52,248 nucleotides of DNA from JASFYU01 sp045046905 (GTDB taxonomy: Bacteria > Bacteroidota > Bacteroidia > Flavobacteriales > Flavobacteriaceae). Made by a program: the position numbers and the translations under genes. The notes beneath the pieces are model-generated. The model saw only the letters and a program-made list of their open reading frames with translations. It ran no database searches and had not been told where the DNA came from. Positions 18,621 through 27,553 of the stretch are shown one piece after another (within the stretch, counting starts at the first letter, position 1; the number at the start of each line of letters is the position of its first letter). Location of the stretch: contig JASFYU010000028.1 in the NCBI GenBank assembly GCA_045046905.1, positions 1 to 52,248 on the forward strand, read 5' to 3'.

Positions 18621-19949
18621 ATGAAAAAAAAAGTTGCTTTCTATACCTTGGGCTGTAAGCTCAACTATTCAGAAACCTCTACCATTGCCAGGGGCTTTGT
18701 CGATGAGGGTTTTGAACGTGTCGACTTTTCAGAGCATGCAGATATGTATGTCATCAATACCTGTTCGGTGACTGAGAATGCTGACAAGCGCTTTAAGACC
18801 ATTGTAAAACAGGCGCAGAAAGTGAATCCTGATGCCTTTGTGGCGGCCATAGGTTGCTATGCCCAGTTAAAACCTGAAGATTTGGTTGCTGTTGATGGAG
18901 TAGATTTAGTCTTGGGGGCTACCGAGAAATTCAAAATCACCGATTATATAAACGACCTCACAAAAAATGACTTTGGAGAAGTACATTCCTGTGAGATTGA
19001 AGAGGCTGATTTTTATGTGGGCAGCTATGCCATTGGCGATAGAACCAGAGCCTTTCTAAAAGTACAGGACGGCTGTGATTATAAATGTACCTATTGTACC
19101 ATACCCTTGGCACGGGGTATTTCTCGGAGTGATACCTTGGAGAATGTATTGAGGAATGCTTCTGAAATCTCTGCCCAAGGGATCAAGGAGATTGTTCTTA
19201 CCGGTGTTAATATAGGGGATTATGGCAAGGGTGAATTTGGCAATAAAAAGCACGAACACACCTTTTTAGACCTTGTAAAGGCCTTGGATAGGGTAGCGGG
19301 GATTCATCGATTACGAATTTCATCTATAGAACCCAATTTGCTTAAAAATGAGACCATCGATTTTGTTTCGACAAGTAACTCATTTGTGCCCCATTTTCAT
19401 ATTCCATTGCAAAGCGGTAGCAATGCCCTTTTAAAATTGATGAAACGGCGGTATATGAGTGAATTGTACGTGGATCGGGTCAAAAGAATAAAAGAGGTCA
19501 TGCCCCATGCCTGTATCGGTGTTGATGTAATCGTGGGTTTCCCCGGTGAGACCGATGAACATTTTTTAGAAACCTACCATTTTCTTAATGAATTGAATAT
19601 TTCGTATCTGCATGTTTTCACCTATTCGGAACGCGATAATACCCCAGCGGCCACAATGGAAGGCGCAGTGCCTAAAAATATTAGGAACAAACGCAGTAAA
19701 ATGCTCCGTGGACTATCTGCTAAGAAAAGAAGGGCCTTTTACGAGAGTCAATTGGGTAGTGTTAGGACTGTGCTCTTCGAAGGGGAGAATAAGAAGGGGT
19801 ATATCTATGGCTTTACTGAAAATTATGTGAAGGTAAAATCTCCTTGGAATCCTGAATTAATAAATACACTTCATGTTATCGAACTTACTGAAATCGATGA
19901 AGAAGGTTCGGTACGTTTCAAATTTGTTGATGCCCCAGTCAAGGCATAA
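18621..19949 (+). CDS. mtaB: tRNA t6A37 methylthiotransferase MtaB
   Basis: 442 residues from the ATG at 18621 (a TTG directly before it is not needed). It is a radical-SAM methylthiotransferase. The N-terminal UPF0004 domain has three cluster Cys (GCKLNYSE, NTCSVTENADKR, IGCYAQ). The radical-SAM domain has CDYKCTYC at about residues 153-160, and a C-terminal TRAM-like domain binds RNA (LFEGENKKGYIYGFTENYVK). It adds methylthio to t6A37 of tRNAs reading ANN codons. The family match to MtaB rather than MiaB or RimO rests on overall sequence form (GVNIGDYGKGE, ERDNTPAATM). A TATCTTTG -7-like box lies at 18585-18592. Confidence 0.93.
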   Translation: MKKKVAFYTLGCKLNYSETSTIARGFVDEGFERVDFSEHADMYVINTCSVTENADKRFKTIVKQAQKVNPDAFVAAIGCYAQLKPEDLVAVDGVDLVLGATEKFKITDYINDLTKNDFGEVHSCEIEEADFYVGSYAIGDRTRAFLKVQDGCDYKCTYCTIPLARGISRSDTLENVLRNASEISAQGIKEIVLTGVNIGDYGKGEFGNKKHEHTFLDLVKALDRVAGIHRLRISSIEPNLLKNETIDFVSTSNSFVPHFHIPLQSGSNALLKLMKRRYMSELYVDRVKRIKEVMPHACIGVDVIVGFPGETDEHFLETYHFLNELNISYLHVFTYSERDNTPAATMEGAVPKNIRNKRSKMLRGLSAKKRRAFYESQLGSVRTVLFEGENKKGYIYGFTENYVKVKSPWNPELINTLHVIELTEIDEEGSVRFKFVDAPVKA

Positions 19950-19951
19950 AA

Positions 19952-19974
19952 AAATCCTGCCGATAGCAGGATTT
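19952..19974. terminator. Bidirectional terminator between mtaB and the GNAT gene
   Basis: Perfect 9-bp stem AAATCCTGC / GCAGGATTT with loop CGATA, immediately after the mtaB stop. It has an A run on the left and T-rich sequence on the right, so it can serve both convergent genes. Confidence 0.85.
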
Positions 19975-20001
19975 AATTAATTCAATACTTGAATACTCTT
20001 T

Positions 20002-20295
20002 TTAGATTCGAATACCTACCGGTAACATCTCTTTGTATTGTCTGTTTCTTCGTAAAAACCCAGCTATTTGTGGGCTTGTAGGAACAACTCTCATATTTTT
20101 TTCTTGAATGACATGAAGAACAGATTTTATAAAATCTTCTTTAAAACCCTCTTTTGTGATTTCTTCGGGAATTACCAATTTGGTTAAAAATACCTTGCGC
20201 TCTTGTGAGGAATATTCAATCTTAGCTAAATGTCCGTCAACCCTAGTTTCAAATTGACGCAAGAAACTGTTGTCCTTAATCTCTACTTCATTCAT
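20002..20295 (-). CDS. Small GNAT-like N-acetyltransferase (YjdJ/COG2388 type)
   Basis: The 97-residue protein fits the miniature GNAT group (YjdJ-like, COG2388): a short N-terminal sheet (GHLAKIEYSSQERKVFLTKL), the IPEEITKEGF segment, then a helix and the strand MRVVPTSPQIAGFLRRN, where VxPxSP is conserved in this group. Such proteins bind acetyl-CoA, but substrates are unknown. It is a single gene, convergent with mtaB. Confidence 0.78.
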   Translation of the reverse strand: MNEVEIKDNSFLRQFETRVDGHLAKIEYSSQERKVFLTKLVIPEEITKEGFKEDFIKSVLHVIQEKNMRVVPTSPQIAGFLRRNRQYKEMLPVGIRI

Positions 20296-20462
20296 ATAGT
20301 TTGATTTTAATTATGGTCTTAGACAAAAAAATTACGACCTTCTCTAATCGTAATTCTATATTTTCACACTAAATAACAGCGATTTGTGGGTAATTTCTGT
20401 AGCTGGTACAAAAGTAGAAAAAAAATTACGATTTTCCTAGTAAAAACATTAGCTTCCACCAT

Positions 20463-21125
20463 ATGACTAATCATAGAATACATGTGTATTTCATGCCAGG
20501 AATGGCCGCAAGCCCTTCTATATTCAAGCATATTAAATTAGCGGAGGATGTATTTGAAGTGCATTATTTAGAATGGTTCGTGCCTTATAAAAACATGACC
20601 ATGGCCGAGTATGCCAAAAAACTGAACGATCAGGTCCTGCATAAAAACCCGGTGTTATTAGGGGTGTCCTTTGGGGGTATGATGGTTCAAGAAATGGCCA
20701 AGTATATTAAGGTCAGGAAAATCATTATAGTATCGAGCGTTAAATATACGTCGGAGCTTCCCAAGCGTATGATCTTTGCCAAATACACTAAAATACATAA
20801 ACTATTACCTACCGGATTGGTGAATAATATGGAGTTGTTAGTAAAATATGCCTTTGGGGAAACGGTGACCAAACGTCTTGAATTGTATGAAGAATATCTT
20901 TCTCTTCGTGATATGTATTATATCGATTGGTCTATTGATCAAATTGTGAATTGGAAGCAGGCCGAATGTCCTAAAAATCTTGTACATATTCAGGGTGAAA
21001 AAGACCTTGTATTTCCTATAGAATATATCAAAAATTGTATTCCTGTGAAGAATGGCACGCATACAATGATTATTCATCGTGCAAAATGGTTCAATGAGCA
21101 CCTGCCGACAATTATTTTGGAATAA
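20463..21125 (+). CDS. Alpha/beta hydrolase
   Basis: The 220-residue protein has the nucleophile elbow GVSFGG (Ser at about residue 69), a likely acid in GEKDLVFP and the catalytic His in GTHTMIIHR, so the full triad is visible. No signal peptide is present, so it is probably cytoplasmic. Substrate unknown. It lies 45 bases upstream of the lytic transglycosylase gene on the same strand and may share its transcript. Confidence 0.85.
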   Translation: MTNHRIHVYFMPGMAASPSIFKHIKLAEDVFEVHYLEWFVPYKNMTMAEYAKKLNDQVLHKNPVLLGVSFGGMMVQEMAKYIKVRKIIIVSSVKYTSELPKRMIFAKYTKIHKLLPTGLVNNMELLVKYAFGETVTKRLELYEEYLSLRDMYYIDWSIDQIVNWKQAECPKNLVHIQGEKDLVFPIEYIKNCIPVKNGTHTMIIHRAKWFNEHLPTIILE

Positions 21126-21170
21126 GCGAGTTGTAATACTACCTTTGACTAACTATCAAATTTTGAGATT

Positions 21171-22127
21171 ATGAGGATTTTAAAGAATGTATTGATGCTT
21201 TTGGGTGTGTTTTTTGTAGTCAGCACTTTGATTTTCGCTGTACAGGATAGTGTTTCTGATGCTGAGGATGCAAGCGATATGGCGGCGAATGATATTGAGA
21301 AAAGTGTGACTAGAGAGTATAGAATATCGGCTATCGATATACCTGAAAATTTAAATTTTGCCGGGGAGAAAGTTCCTCAAAATGATCCTGAGGTCATGGA
21401 GCGTGTGGATCGAGAATTCTTGGTGAATACCTATTGGCAATCGAACGCACTTTTGTTGATGAAGCGTGCACATAAATACTTTCCTATTATAGAGCCGATT
21501 TTGGCAAAAAATGGAATTCCTGATGATTTTAAATATTTGGCTCTGGCTGAGAGCGGACTCCAAAATGTGGTGTCATATGCAGGGGCAACAGGTTTTTGGC
21601 AGATAATGAAAGGAACCGGAAAAGAGTATGGCTTAGAGATTAATAGTAATGTCGATGAGCGCTATCACTTAGTAAAATCTACTGAAGTTGCCTGTAGGTA
21701 TTTGAAAAGATGGGAAAAAAAATATGGCAATTGGACGCTTACCGCCGCTGCTTATAACGCTGGTCCTGGTGCTATAAACAAATTCTTAAGGAACCAACGG
21801 GTCGAGGATTACTATGATTTATTATTGGGTGAGGAAACAGGGCGTTATGTATTTCGTATCATGGCGATAAAAGAAATTATAAGTAATCCTGAAAAATATG
21901 GTTTTGATATTGAAAAAGAAGATCTTTATACGGCAGTGCCTACTTTTAAAGTCGAAATTGATGAACCGATAGTAAGTTTTGCGGATTTTGCTCAGCAATA
22001 TGAAATAAATTACAAGATTTTAAAACGACACAATCCGTGGTTGCGAGAGGCTCATTTGAACAATGGTTCTAGAAAAAAATATACTATAGAAATTCCTAAC
22101 AAAGGGTATTACAGAGTAAGCAAGTAA
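21171..22127 (+). CDS. Lytic murein transglycosylase, SLT/MltD-like
   Basis: The 318-residue protein has an N-terminal hydrophobic signal or anchor (residues 7-24). Its lysozyme-like SLT domain, about residues 100-235, carries the catalytic Glu in LALAESGLQNVVSYAGATGF, then WQIMKGTGKEYGL and AAAYNAGPGAINKF. It cleaves peptidoglycan between MurNAc and GlcNAc in the periplasm. The C-terminal 60 residues look like one degenerate LysM-like segment (SFADFAQQYEINYKILKRHN), shorter than the repeats of E. coli MltD. A strong terminator follows at 22243. Confidence 0.92.
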   Translation: MRILKNVLMLLGVFFVVSTLIFAVQDSVSDAEDASDMAANDIEKSVTREYRISAIDIPENLNFAGEKVPQNDPEVMERVDREFLVNTYWQSNALLLMKRAHKYFPIIEPILAKNGIPDDFKYLALAESGLQNVVSYAGATGFWQIMKGTGKEYGLEINSNVDERYHLVKSTEVACRYLKRWEKKYGNWTLTAAAYNAGPGAINKFLRNQRVEDYYDLLLGEETGRYVFRIMAIKEIISNPEKYGFDIEKEDLYTAVPTFKVEIDEPIVSFADFAQQYEINYKILKRHNPWLREAHLNNGSRKKYTIEIPNKGYYRVSK

Positions 22128-22242
22128 GCGTTTATATCTAGTGTTGTTCGAGTGAAAAATGAAATATGTTGCTATAATTATTGTGTTTGTTGTAGTGCAT
22201 AGATTGTATGAAATTGACAGCTTGCTTTTGCTGATAAGAAAA

Positions 22243-22273
22243 AAAATCTGTACGACTTAATCGTACAGATTTT
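22243..22273. terminator. Strong terminator after the transglycosylase gene
   Basis: Perfect 13-bp stem AAAATCTGTACGA / TCGTACAGATTTT with loop CTTAA, preceded by an A run, so it could act in both directions. Confidence 0.88.
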
Positions 22274-22544
22274 AACTTGAATACTATCGATTAGTTATAA
22301 TATAATCTTGATTCTTTGTTTATGGCAAAGCGATTTTAATCAGCGCAACTATAAACTACCTCATATTAACGGGTTCATACCTCGATTTCGCTCGCTACAG
22401 GGGCAAAGCTTTGGTTTCTTACGCTTATAATATGTAGCTAGGGTTTATGCAAAAAGAATACATCCAGACCATCATAGCGACTTTTCATCCAACGCAATAT
22501 TTTAGAAATGAATTGGAGTATATCTTTAGTCCGATACTAAGGGT
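22274..22544. other. Intergenic stretch without a recognised gene
   Basis: Between the terminator and the end of the TPR gene I see no convincing coding frame, RNA or repeat. The one plus-strand ATG frame, at 22447, overlaps the TPR gene antisense and has no homology that I recognise. Confidence 0.45.
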
Positions 22545-23060
22545 TTATATCTTCTTCATCTGTTGTTGCATCATCTTAATTTGCTCGCTTAGCATTTTGT
22601 TCTTGTCTAGTTTCTTGGCCTCCTTGAGCAGCGTGGTTGCCTCTCTCTTGCGACGCTTTTGCATGGCGATACCGGCAAGGCTCAATTTAGCCATAGCCAC
22701 ATCATAATCCATGGTAAGGCCTAATTTAAGGGCTTTTTTAAAATATTTTTCTGCCTGGGTAAGGTTTTTTTGCGAATGCAAGATACCGTGTAGGTAGTTG
22801 TAATAACCCTGTTGTTTGATGACTAGGGCAGCTTCTGGATTTTTGATTTTATCAAGCCATTTCTGTGTGCCTTCCATATCTTGCTTACGCATTCTCATAA
22901 AGGCCAGCAAGATCATTTCATTTCTGAAATATAGAAAGATAAAAATTAAGGATAGTAATATCAATGCAATTCCATTGCCGATGTTACCCTCGACGAATTG
23001 ATAGCCTGAATATGCAATGATAAGACCGGTTATGATAAGTTTTATATTTTTATTGAACAT
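22545..23060 (-). CDS. Membrane-anchored TPR-like protein
   Basis: The 171-residue protein has two N-terminal membrane helices (about residues 8-23 and 27-45) followed by a helical repeat region (GYYNYLHGILHSQKNLTQAE, KYFKKALKLG, MAKLSLAGIAMQKRRKREAT, LLKEAKKLD) that looks like two TPR units. Its start codon overlaps the stop of the upstream DUF6263 gene by 11 bases, so the pair is co-translated. It is probably a scaffold for protein contacts at the inner membrane; its partner is unknown. Confidence 0.75.
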   Translation of the reverse strand: MFNKNIKLIITGLIIAYSGYQFVEGNIGNGIALILLSLIFIFLYFRNEMILLAFMRMRKQDMEGTQKWLDKIKNPEAALVIKQQGYYNYLHGILHSQKNLTQAEKYFKKALKLGLTMDYDVAMAKLSLAGIAMQKRRKREATTLLKEAKKLDKNKMLSEQIKMMQQQMKKI

Positions 23061-23946
23061 GTATTTCGTTGATTAGTTTGTACGTAATAATTGATGCTAT
23101 AGTGGTCGGTATTTCTTGGCCGCCCATCTGAGTCATGGTCGAGGAGCCTTTTGAGGAGCCTTCTACTTTCATTTTTTTTATAAAGCCTGTTGCTATATCC
23201 ACGGTGATTTCAGTTTTTTGTCTACCCTTGAGTTTCATTGTTGTAGCCGGCTCAGTAACATTCATAACAATATCTGCGATGCCACTAATGCTAGCTTCGG
23301 TGTCGGTAAAGGCTTCCAATTTCCAAGTATTCTTGGTGTTGAGCTTTCCGAAATATTCATTTTTCCATGTATCACCTACCTGTATTTCCTTGGTAGAATA
23401 AATAAAAGTCATTTGCTTGTAGTTGTTAGACAGTGCCTCTGATCCAAATTCTTTCTCCAAAGATTTTTTCATTATGTTCAATGAAAATTTATCTTCGAGA
23501 CCCGAGGCTGCGGTCATTTTAACAACAAGGCTATCACCTCCTTTTACTTCAAGAATATCTCCGGTTTTTGAAAGCACTAAGTACACAGGGCTATTTAACA
23601 AGCTATTGAAAACCTGAGATTGCATGTCGCCTTCGGCAACGTTCTTTGCTTTAACATTCATTAACTCACCTTGAATGCTAGAAATCATTAGAAGATTCAA
23701 ATCTTTGAAGGTCAGTGCAATTTCATAGTTGTCGTCTATTTTACCAACTACCTTGAATTCTAATACGCCATCAATAGTATTGGTTAGTTCATGTGTGGCT
23801 CCATCTAATTCTTGTGTAATTATTTGCTGCGCTTGCTGTTTAATCGTAAAGGCATCACCTTTGTTAAGATTGTATTGCAATATAGTCTGCCCAAATGTGC
23901 CGCTAGCGCAAAATACGACAAGGAATAGTAAGAAATGGTGTTTCAT
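23050..23946 (-). CDS. Secreted DUF6263-family protein
   Basis: The 298-residue protein has a signal peptide (MKHHFLLFLVVFCASGTFGQ) and a beta-rich mature part (KGDAFTIKQQAQQIITQELD, LSKTGDILEVKGGDSLV, STKEIQVGDTWKNEYFGKL, ATGFIKKMKVEGSSKG). This resembles the Bacteroidota DUF6263 family, periplasmic proteins of unknown role. It is translationally coupled to the TPR protein downstream. Confidence 0.75.
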   Translation of the reverse strand: MKHHFLLFLVVFCASGTFGQTILQYNLNKGDAFTIKQQAQQIITQELDGATHELTNTIDGVLEFKVVGKIDDNYEIALTFKDLNLLMISSIQGELMNVKAKNVAEGDMQSQVFNSLLNSPVYLVLSKTGDILEVKGGDSLVVKMTAASGLEDKFSLNIMKKSLEKEFGSEALSNNYKQMTFIYSTKEIQVGDTWKNEYFGKLNTKNTWKLEAFTDTEASISGIADIVMNVTEPATTMKLKGRQKTEITVDIATGFIKKMKVEGSSKGSSTMTQMGGQEIPTTIASIITYKLINEIHVQ

Positions 23947-24112
23947 ACAGTGGGTTTGAGCTTAAAAAAAATACTTTGACAAAAGTAATAAAAACTATTT
24001 GAAACCAGATAGATTAGGCTATGGCAATACAACATATGCTAATGATTGTATTAATCATCTGGGCTTGTAAGTGGATAATTAGAAATTGACTGAAAAATAT
24101 TTTTTGATTCCA

Positions 24113-24143
24113 TTTGTCAAAGCAAAAACTCTTTGTATATTTG
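24113..24143 (+). promoter_or_regulatory. Bacteroidota-type promoter of rpmH
   Basis: TTTG at 24113-24116 and TATATTTG at 24136-24143, spaced 19 bases, fit the primary sigma consensus. They stand 65 bases before the rpmH start, leaving a 5' leader. Confidence 0.72.
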
Positions 24144-24208
24144 CGCCCAGTTTTACAGAAGGTTTGTAAAGCAAAAATAATTTAAGCAAAGGATATAAAG
24201 ACCCTGAA

Positions 24209-24367
24209 ATGAAAAGAACATATCAGCCATCAAAGCGAAAGAGAAAGAATAAACATGGATTTAGGGAGCGTATGGCGTCTGTTAATGGAAGAAAGGTCCT
24301 TGCGCGAAGAAGGGCCAAGGGAAGAAAAAAGTTGACCGTATCCTCAGAGCTGAGACATAAAAAATAA
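24209..24367 (+). CDS. rpmH: 50S ribosomal protein L34
   Basis: This short gene encodes 52 residues starting MKRTYQPSKRKRKNKHGFRE and ending SSELRHKK, with the L34 core ASVNGRKVLARRRAKGRKKL. L34 is a very basic protein of the large ribosomal subunit. It has its own promoter and terminator and no rnpA next to it, as is usual in Bacteroidota. Confidence 0.97.
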   Translation: MKRTYQPSKRKRKNKHGFRERMASVNGRKVLARRRAKGRKKLTVSSELRHKK

Positions 24368-24391
24368 TGATTGTACGTTTTTAAAATATTG

Positions 24392-24427
24392 AAGGTGTTA
24401 CTTTTTTAAAAGTAGCACCTTTTTTTT
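24392..24427 (+). terminator. Rho-independent terminator after rpmH
   Basis: Stem AAGGTGTTACTT / AAGTAGCACCTT (one G-T pair), tight T/A loop, followed by seven T residues. Confidence 0.85.
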
Positions 24428-24458
24428 GCCCAATATCCACTACATACTATACTAAGAA

Positions 24459-27311
24459 ATGCCCAAAAGAAAAGATTTAAATTCTGTTTTGATTATTGGT
24501 TCAGGACCTATCGTTATTGGTCAGGCCTGTGAGTTCGATTATGCTGGTTCGCAATCTTTACGATCACTTCGAGAGGATGGTATCGAGACGATTCTTATCA
24601 ACAGTAATCCGGCTACGATAATGACCGACCCTACCATGGCCGATCATGTATACCTAAAACCCTTGACCACGAAATCAATCGTAGAGGTGTTGAAGGCACA
24701 TCCGCAGATTGATGCTGTATTGCCTACCATGGGAGGACAAACAGCCTTAAATCTCTGTATTGAGGCAGATCAGAAGGGTATTTGGGAAGATTTTAATATA
24801 GAGCTTATCGGGGTTGATATTGCTGCTATAAACATTACCGAGGATCGAGAGAAATTTCGTAAGCTGATGCTCGAAATAGGTATTGGTATGGCACCACAGG
24901 CAACAGCTACCTCATTCCTAAAGGGAAAAGAAATCGCTCAGGAATTCGGATTTCCCCTTGTGATACGGGCTTCGTATACCTTGGGTGGGGCAGGAGCTTC
25001 GATTGTCTATAAACCAGAGGATTTTGATGAACTCTTGAGCCAAGGACTAGAGATTTCACCTATTCATGAGGTGATGATCGATAAGGCCTTAATGGGATGG
25101 AAGGAATTTGAATTGGAATTGCTCCGTGATAAGAATGACAATGTGGTCATTATTTGTACTATTGAAAATATGGATCCCATGGGAATTCATACCGGGGATT
25201 CAATCACAGTGGCCCCAGCAATGACACTGTCTGATCGTACCTTTCAGAAGATGCGTGATATGGCCATTAAAATGATGCGGAGTATCGGTGATTTTGAAGG
25301 TGGCTGTAATGTACAATTTGCCGTAAGCCCCGATGAAAAAGAGGAGATTATCACTATTGAGATTAATCCTAGGGTTTCGCGGTCTTCGGCCTTGGCGTCA
25401 AAAGCAACGGGTTATCCTATCGCCAAGATTGCGACCAAACTGGCCATTGGGTATTCTTTAGATGAACTTGATAATCAGATTACCAAATCTACCTCGGCAT
25501 TGTTCGAGCCTACCCTAGATTATGTTATCGTAAAAATTCCGAGGTGGAACTTTGATAAGTTTGAGGGCTCTGACCGCACCCTGGGGCTTCAGATGAAGTC
25601 TGTTGGCGAGGTTATGGGTATTGGCCGTTCTTTTCAAGAAGCCTTGCACAAAGCCACTCAATCGCTTGAAATCAAAAGAAACGGATTGGGCGCAGATGGG
25701 AAAGGGTATACGGATTATGACCAGATTATAAGTAAACTGACAATTCCGAGTTGGGACAGGGTCTTTGTGATTTACGATGCCATTCAATTGGGGATTCCGT
25801 TAAGCAGAATTCATGAAATCACTAAAATAGATATGTGGTTTTTGAGGCAATATGAAGAATTATATCAGTTAGAAAAGGAAATATCAAAGTATACGATTGC
25901 TAGCCTCTCCAAAGAACTATTATTAGAAGCGAAACAAAAGGGCTTTGCAGATCGGCAGATTGCCCATATGCTCGATTGTTATGAGAGCGAGGTATATAAC
26001 AAACGTACAGAACTCAATATAAACAGGGTGTATAAATTGGTAGATACTTGCGCTGCAGAATTTAAGGCCATGACGCCCTATTACTACTCCACTTTTGAGG
26101 CCGAAATCGAAACAGCTGACGGTGAGCGCTATGTAGCGAATGATAGTATAGTAAGTAACAAGAAAAAAATTGTTGTATTGGGTTCTGGTCCTAACCGAAT
26201 AGGGCAGGGGATCGAATTCGATTATTGTTGTGTTCATGGTGTACTAGCCGCTGCCGAATGTGGGTATGAGACCATAATGATCAATTGCAACCCTGAAACG
26301 GTTTCTACCGATTTCGACATTGCCGATAAATTATATTTTGAACCTGTCTTTTGGGAACATATCTATGATATTATTAGACATGAAAAACCAGAAGGAGTCA
26401 TTGTGCAATTGGGAGGGCAGACCGCATTGAAACTGGCCGAAAAGCTTTCGAAGTATGGTATAAAGATAATAGGAACCAGTTTTGAATCATTAGATTTAGC
26501 CGAAGATAGAGGAAGTTTTTCGACGCTTCTGATGGAAAACAATATTCCGTTCCCTGAGTTCGGGGTAGCCGAAACTGCTGAAGAGGCATTACAATTGGCT
26601 GATAAATTAGATTTTCCGCTCTTAGTACGGCCTTCATACGTATTGGGTGGTCAAGGCATGAAAATTGTCATCAATAAAGAAGAACTCGAACAGCACGTAG
26701 TCGACTTATTACGTAAAATACCGAATAACAAATTATTATTGGATCGTTATTTAGACGGGGCCATAGAAGCAGAGGCCGATGCTATCTGCGATGGTAAAGA
26801 TGTTTATATCATTGGTATTATGGAGCATATTGAACCCTGTGGTATTCACTCAGGCGATTCTAATGCTACTTTGCCACCTTTTAATTTAGGAGAATTTGTG
26901 ATGCAACAGATCAAGGATCATACTAAAACAATAGCCCTGGCGCTCAACACCGTAGGTCTTATTAATGTACAATTCGCTATTAAAGATGATATGGTCTATA
27001 TTATCGAAGCGAACCCAAGGGCTTCGCGAACCGTGCCTTTTATCGCTAAGGCCTACAAAGAACCCTATGTGAATTATGCCACGAAGGTTATGTTGGGAGA
27101 GAAAAAAGTAAAGGACTTTAATTTTAATCCACAGCTGGAAGGTTTTGCTATTAAACAACCCGTGTTTTCTTTCAATAAGTTTCCGAATGTAAATAAAAAT
27201 CTGGGGCCCGAAATGAAAAGTACTGGGGAAAGCATTTTGTTCATCGATAACTTAAAAGATGATCAGTTTTATGAACTGTATCATAGAAGAAAAATGTATT
27301 TGTCGAAGTAA
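24459..27311 (+). CDS. carB: Carbamoyl-phosphate synthase large subunit, short form
   Basis: The 950-residue protein contains the two duplicated halves of CarB, each starting with a Rossmann-like pre-ATP-grasp motif (VLIIGSGPIVIGQACEFDYA and VVLGSGPNRIGQGIEFDYCC) and followed by an ATP-grasp domain (ASYTLGGAGASIV / PSYVLGGQGMKIV; EINPRVSRSSALASKATGYP / EANPRASRTVPFIAKA). It makes carbamoyl phosphate from bicarbonate, ammonia and two ATP for pyrimidines and arginine. It ends about 120 residues earlier than the E. coli enzyme, so the C-terminal MGS-like allosteric domain is missing. carA is not adjacent in this window. It is the last clearly core gene before the accessory region. Confidence 0.97.
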   Translation: MPKRKDLNSVLIIGSGPIVIGQACEFDYAGSQSLRSLREDGIETILINSNPATIMTDPTMADHVYLKPLTTKSIVEVLKAHPQIDAVLPTMGGQTALNLCIEADQKGIWEDFNIELIGVDIAAINITEDREKFRKLMLEIGIGMAPQATATSFLKGKEIAQEFGFPLVIRASYTLGGAGASIVYKPEDFDELLSQGLEISPIHEVMIDKALMGWKEFELELLRDKNDNVVIICTIENMDPMGIHTGDSITVAPAMTLSDRTFQKMRDMAIKMMRSIGDFEGGCNVQFAVSPDEKEEIITIEINPRVSRSSALASKATGYPIAKIATKLAIGYSLDELDNQITKSTSALFEPTLDYVIVKIPRWNFDKFEGSDRTLGLQMKSVGEVMGIGRSFQEALHKATQSLEIKRNGLGADGKGYTDYDQIISKLTIPSWDRVFVIYDAIQLGIPLSRIHEITKIDMWFLRQYEELYQLEKEISKYTIASLSKELLLEAKQKGFADRQIAHMLDCYESEVYNKRTELNINRVYKLVDTCAAEFKAMTPYYYSTFEAEIETADGERYVANDSIVSNKKKIVVLGSGPNRIGQGIEFDYCCVHGVLAAAECGYETIMINCNPETVSTDFDIADKLYFEPVFWEHIYDIIRHEKPEGVIVQLGGQTALKLAEKLSKYGIKIIGTSFESLDLAEDRGSFSTLLMENNIPFPEFGVAETAEEALQLADKLDFPLLVRPSYVLGGQGMKIVINKEELEQHVVDLLRKIPNNKLLLDRYLDGAIEAEADAICDGKDVYIIGIMEHIEPCGIHSGDSNATLPPFNLGEFVMQQIKDHTKTIALALNTVGLINVQFAIKDDMVYIIEANPRASRTVPFIAKAYKEPYVNYATKVMLGEKKVKDFNFNPQLEGFAIKQPVFSFNKFPNVNKNLGPEMKSTGESILFIDNLKDDQFYELYHRRKMYLSK

Positions 27312-27553
27312 GGCCAATACCTTTCGGGGCGTGAGATTATAATTTACTTCACGAACATTCGAATAGGTTCTCTTATACAGCGAATCGTATTTCTCGGTGA
27401 TATTGTCAGGTTTATCTTTTTTCGGCCCTATCCGATTACGGGAAGAAAATCCAAATAATTGGGGTAATTGTAATTATATTTTTATAGTATCAAAAATCCA
27501 GTTATCTTAACTTAAAAAAAAATGGTGCTTTGCCTTAATAAGGAGAGTTCAAA

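Noticed and set aside
22159..22260. A 33-codon hydrophobic small ORF (MKYVAIIIVFVVVHRLYE...).
   Set aside because: Its 3' end runs through the perfect terminator stem at 22243-22273 and there is no sign of translation, so I treat it as chance.
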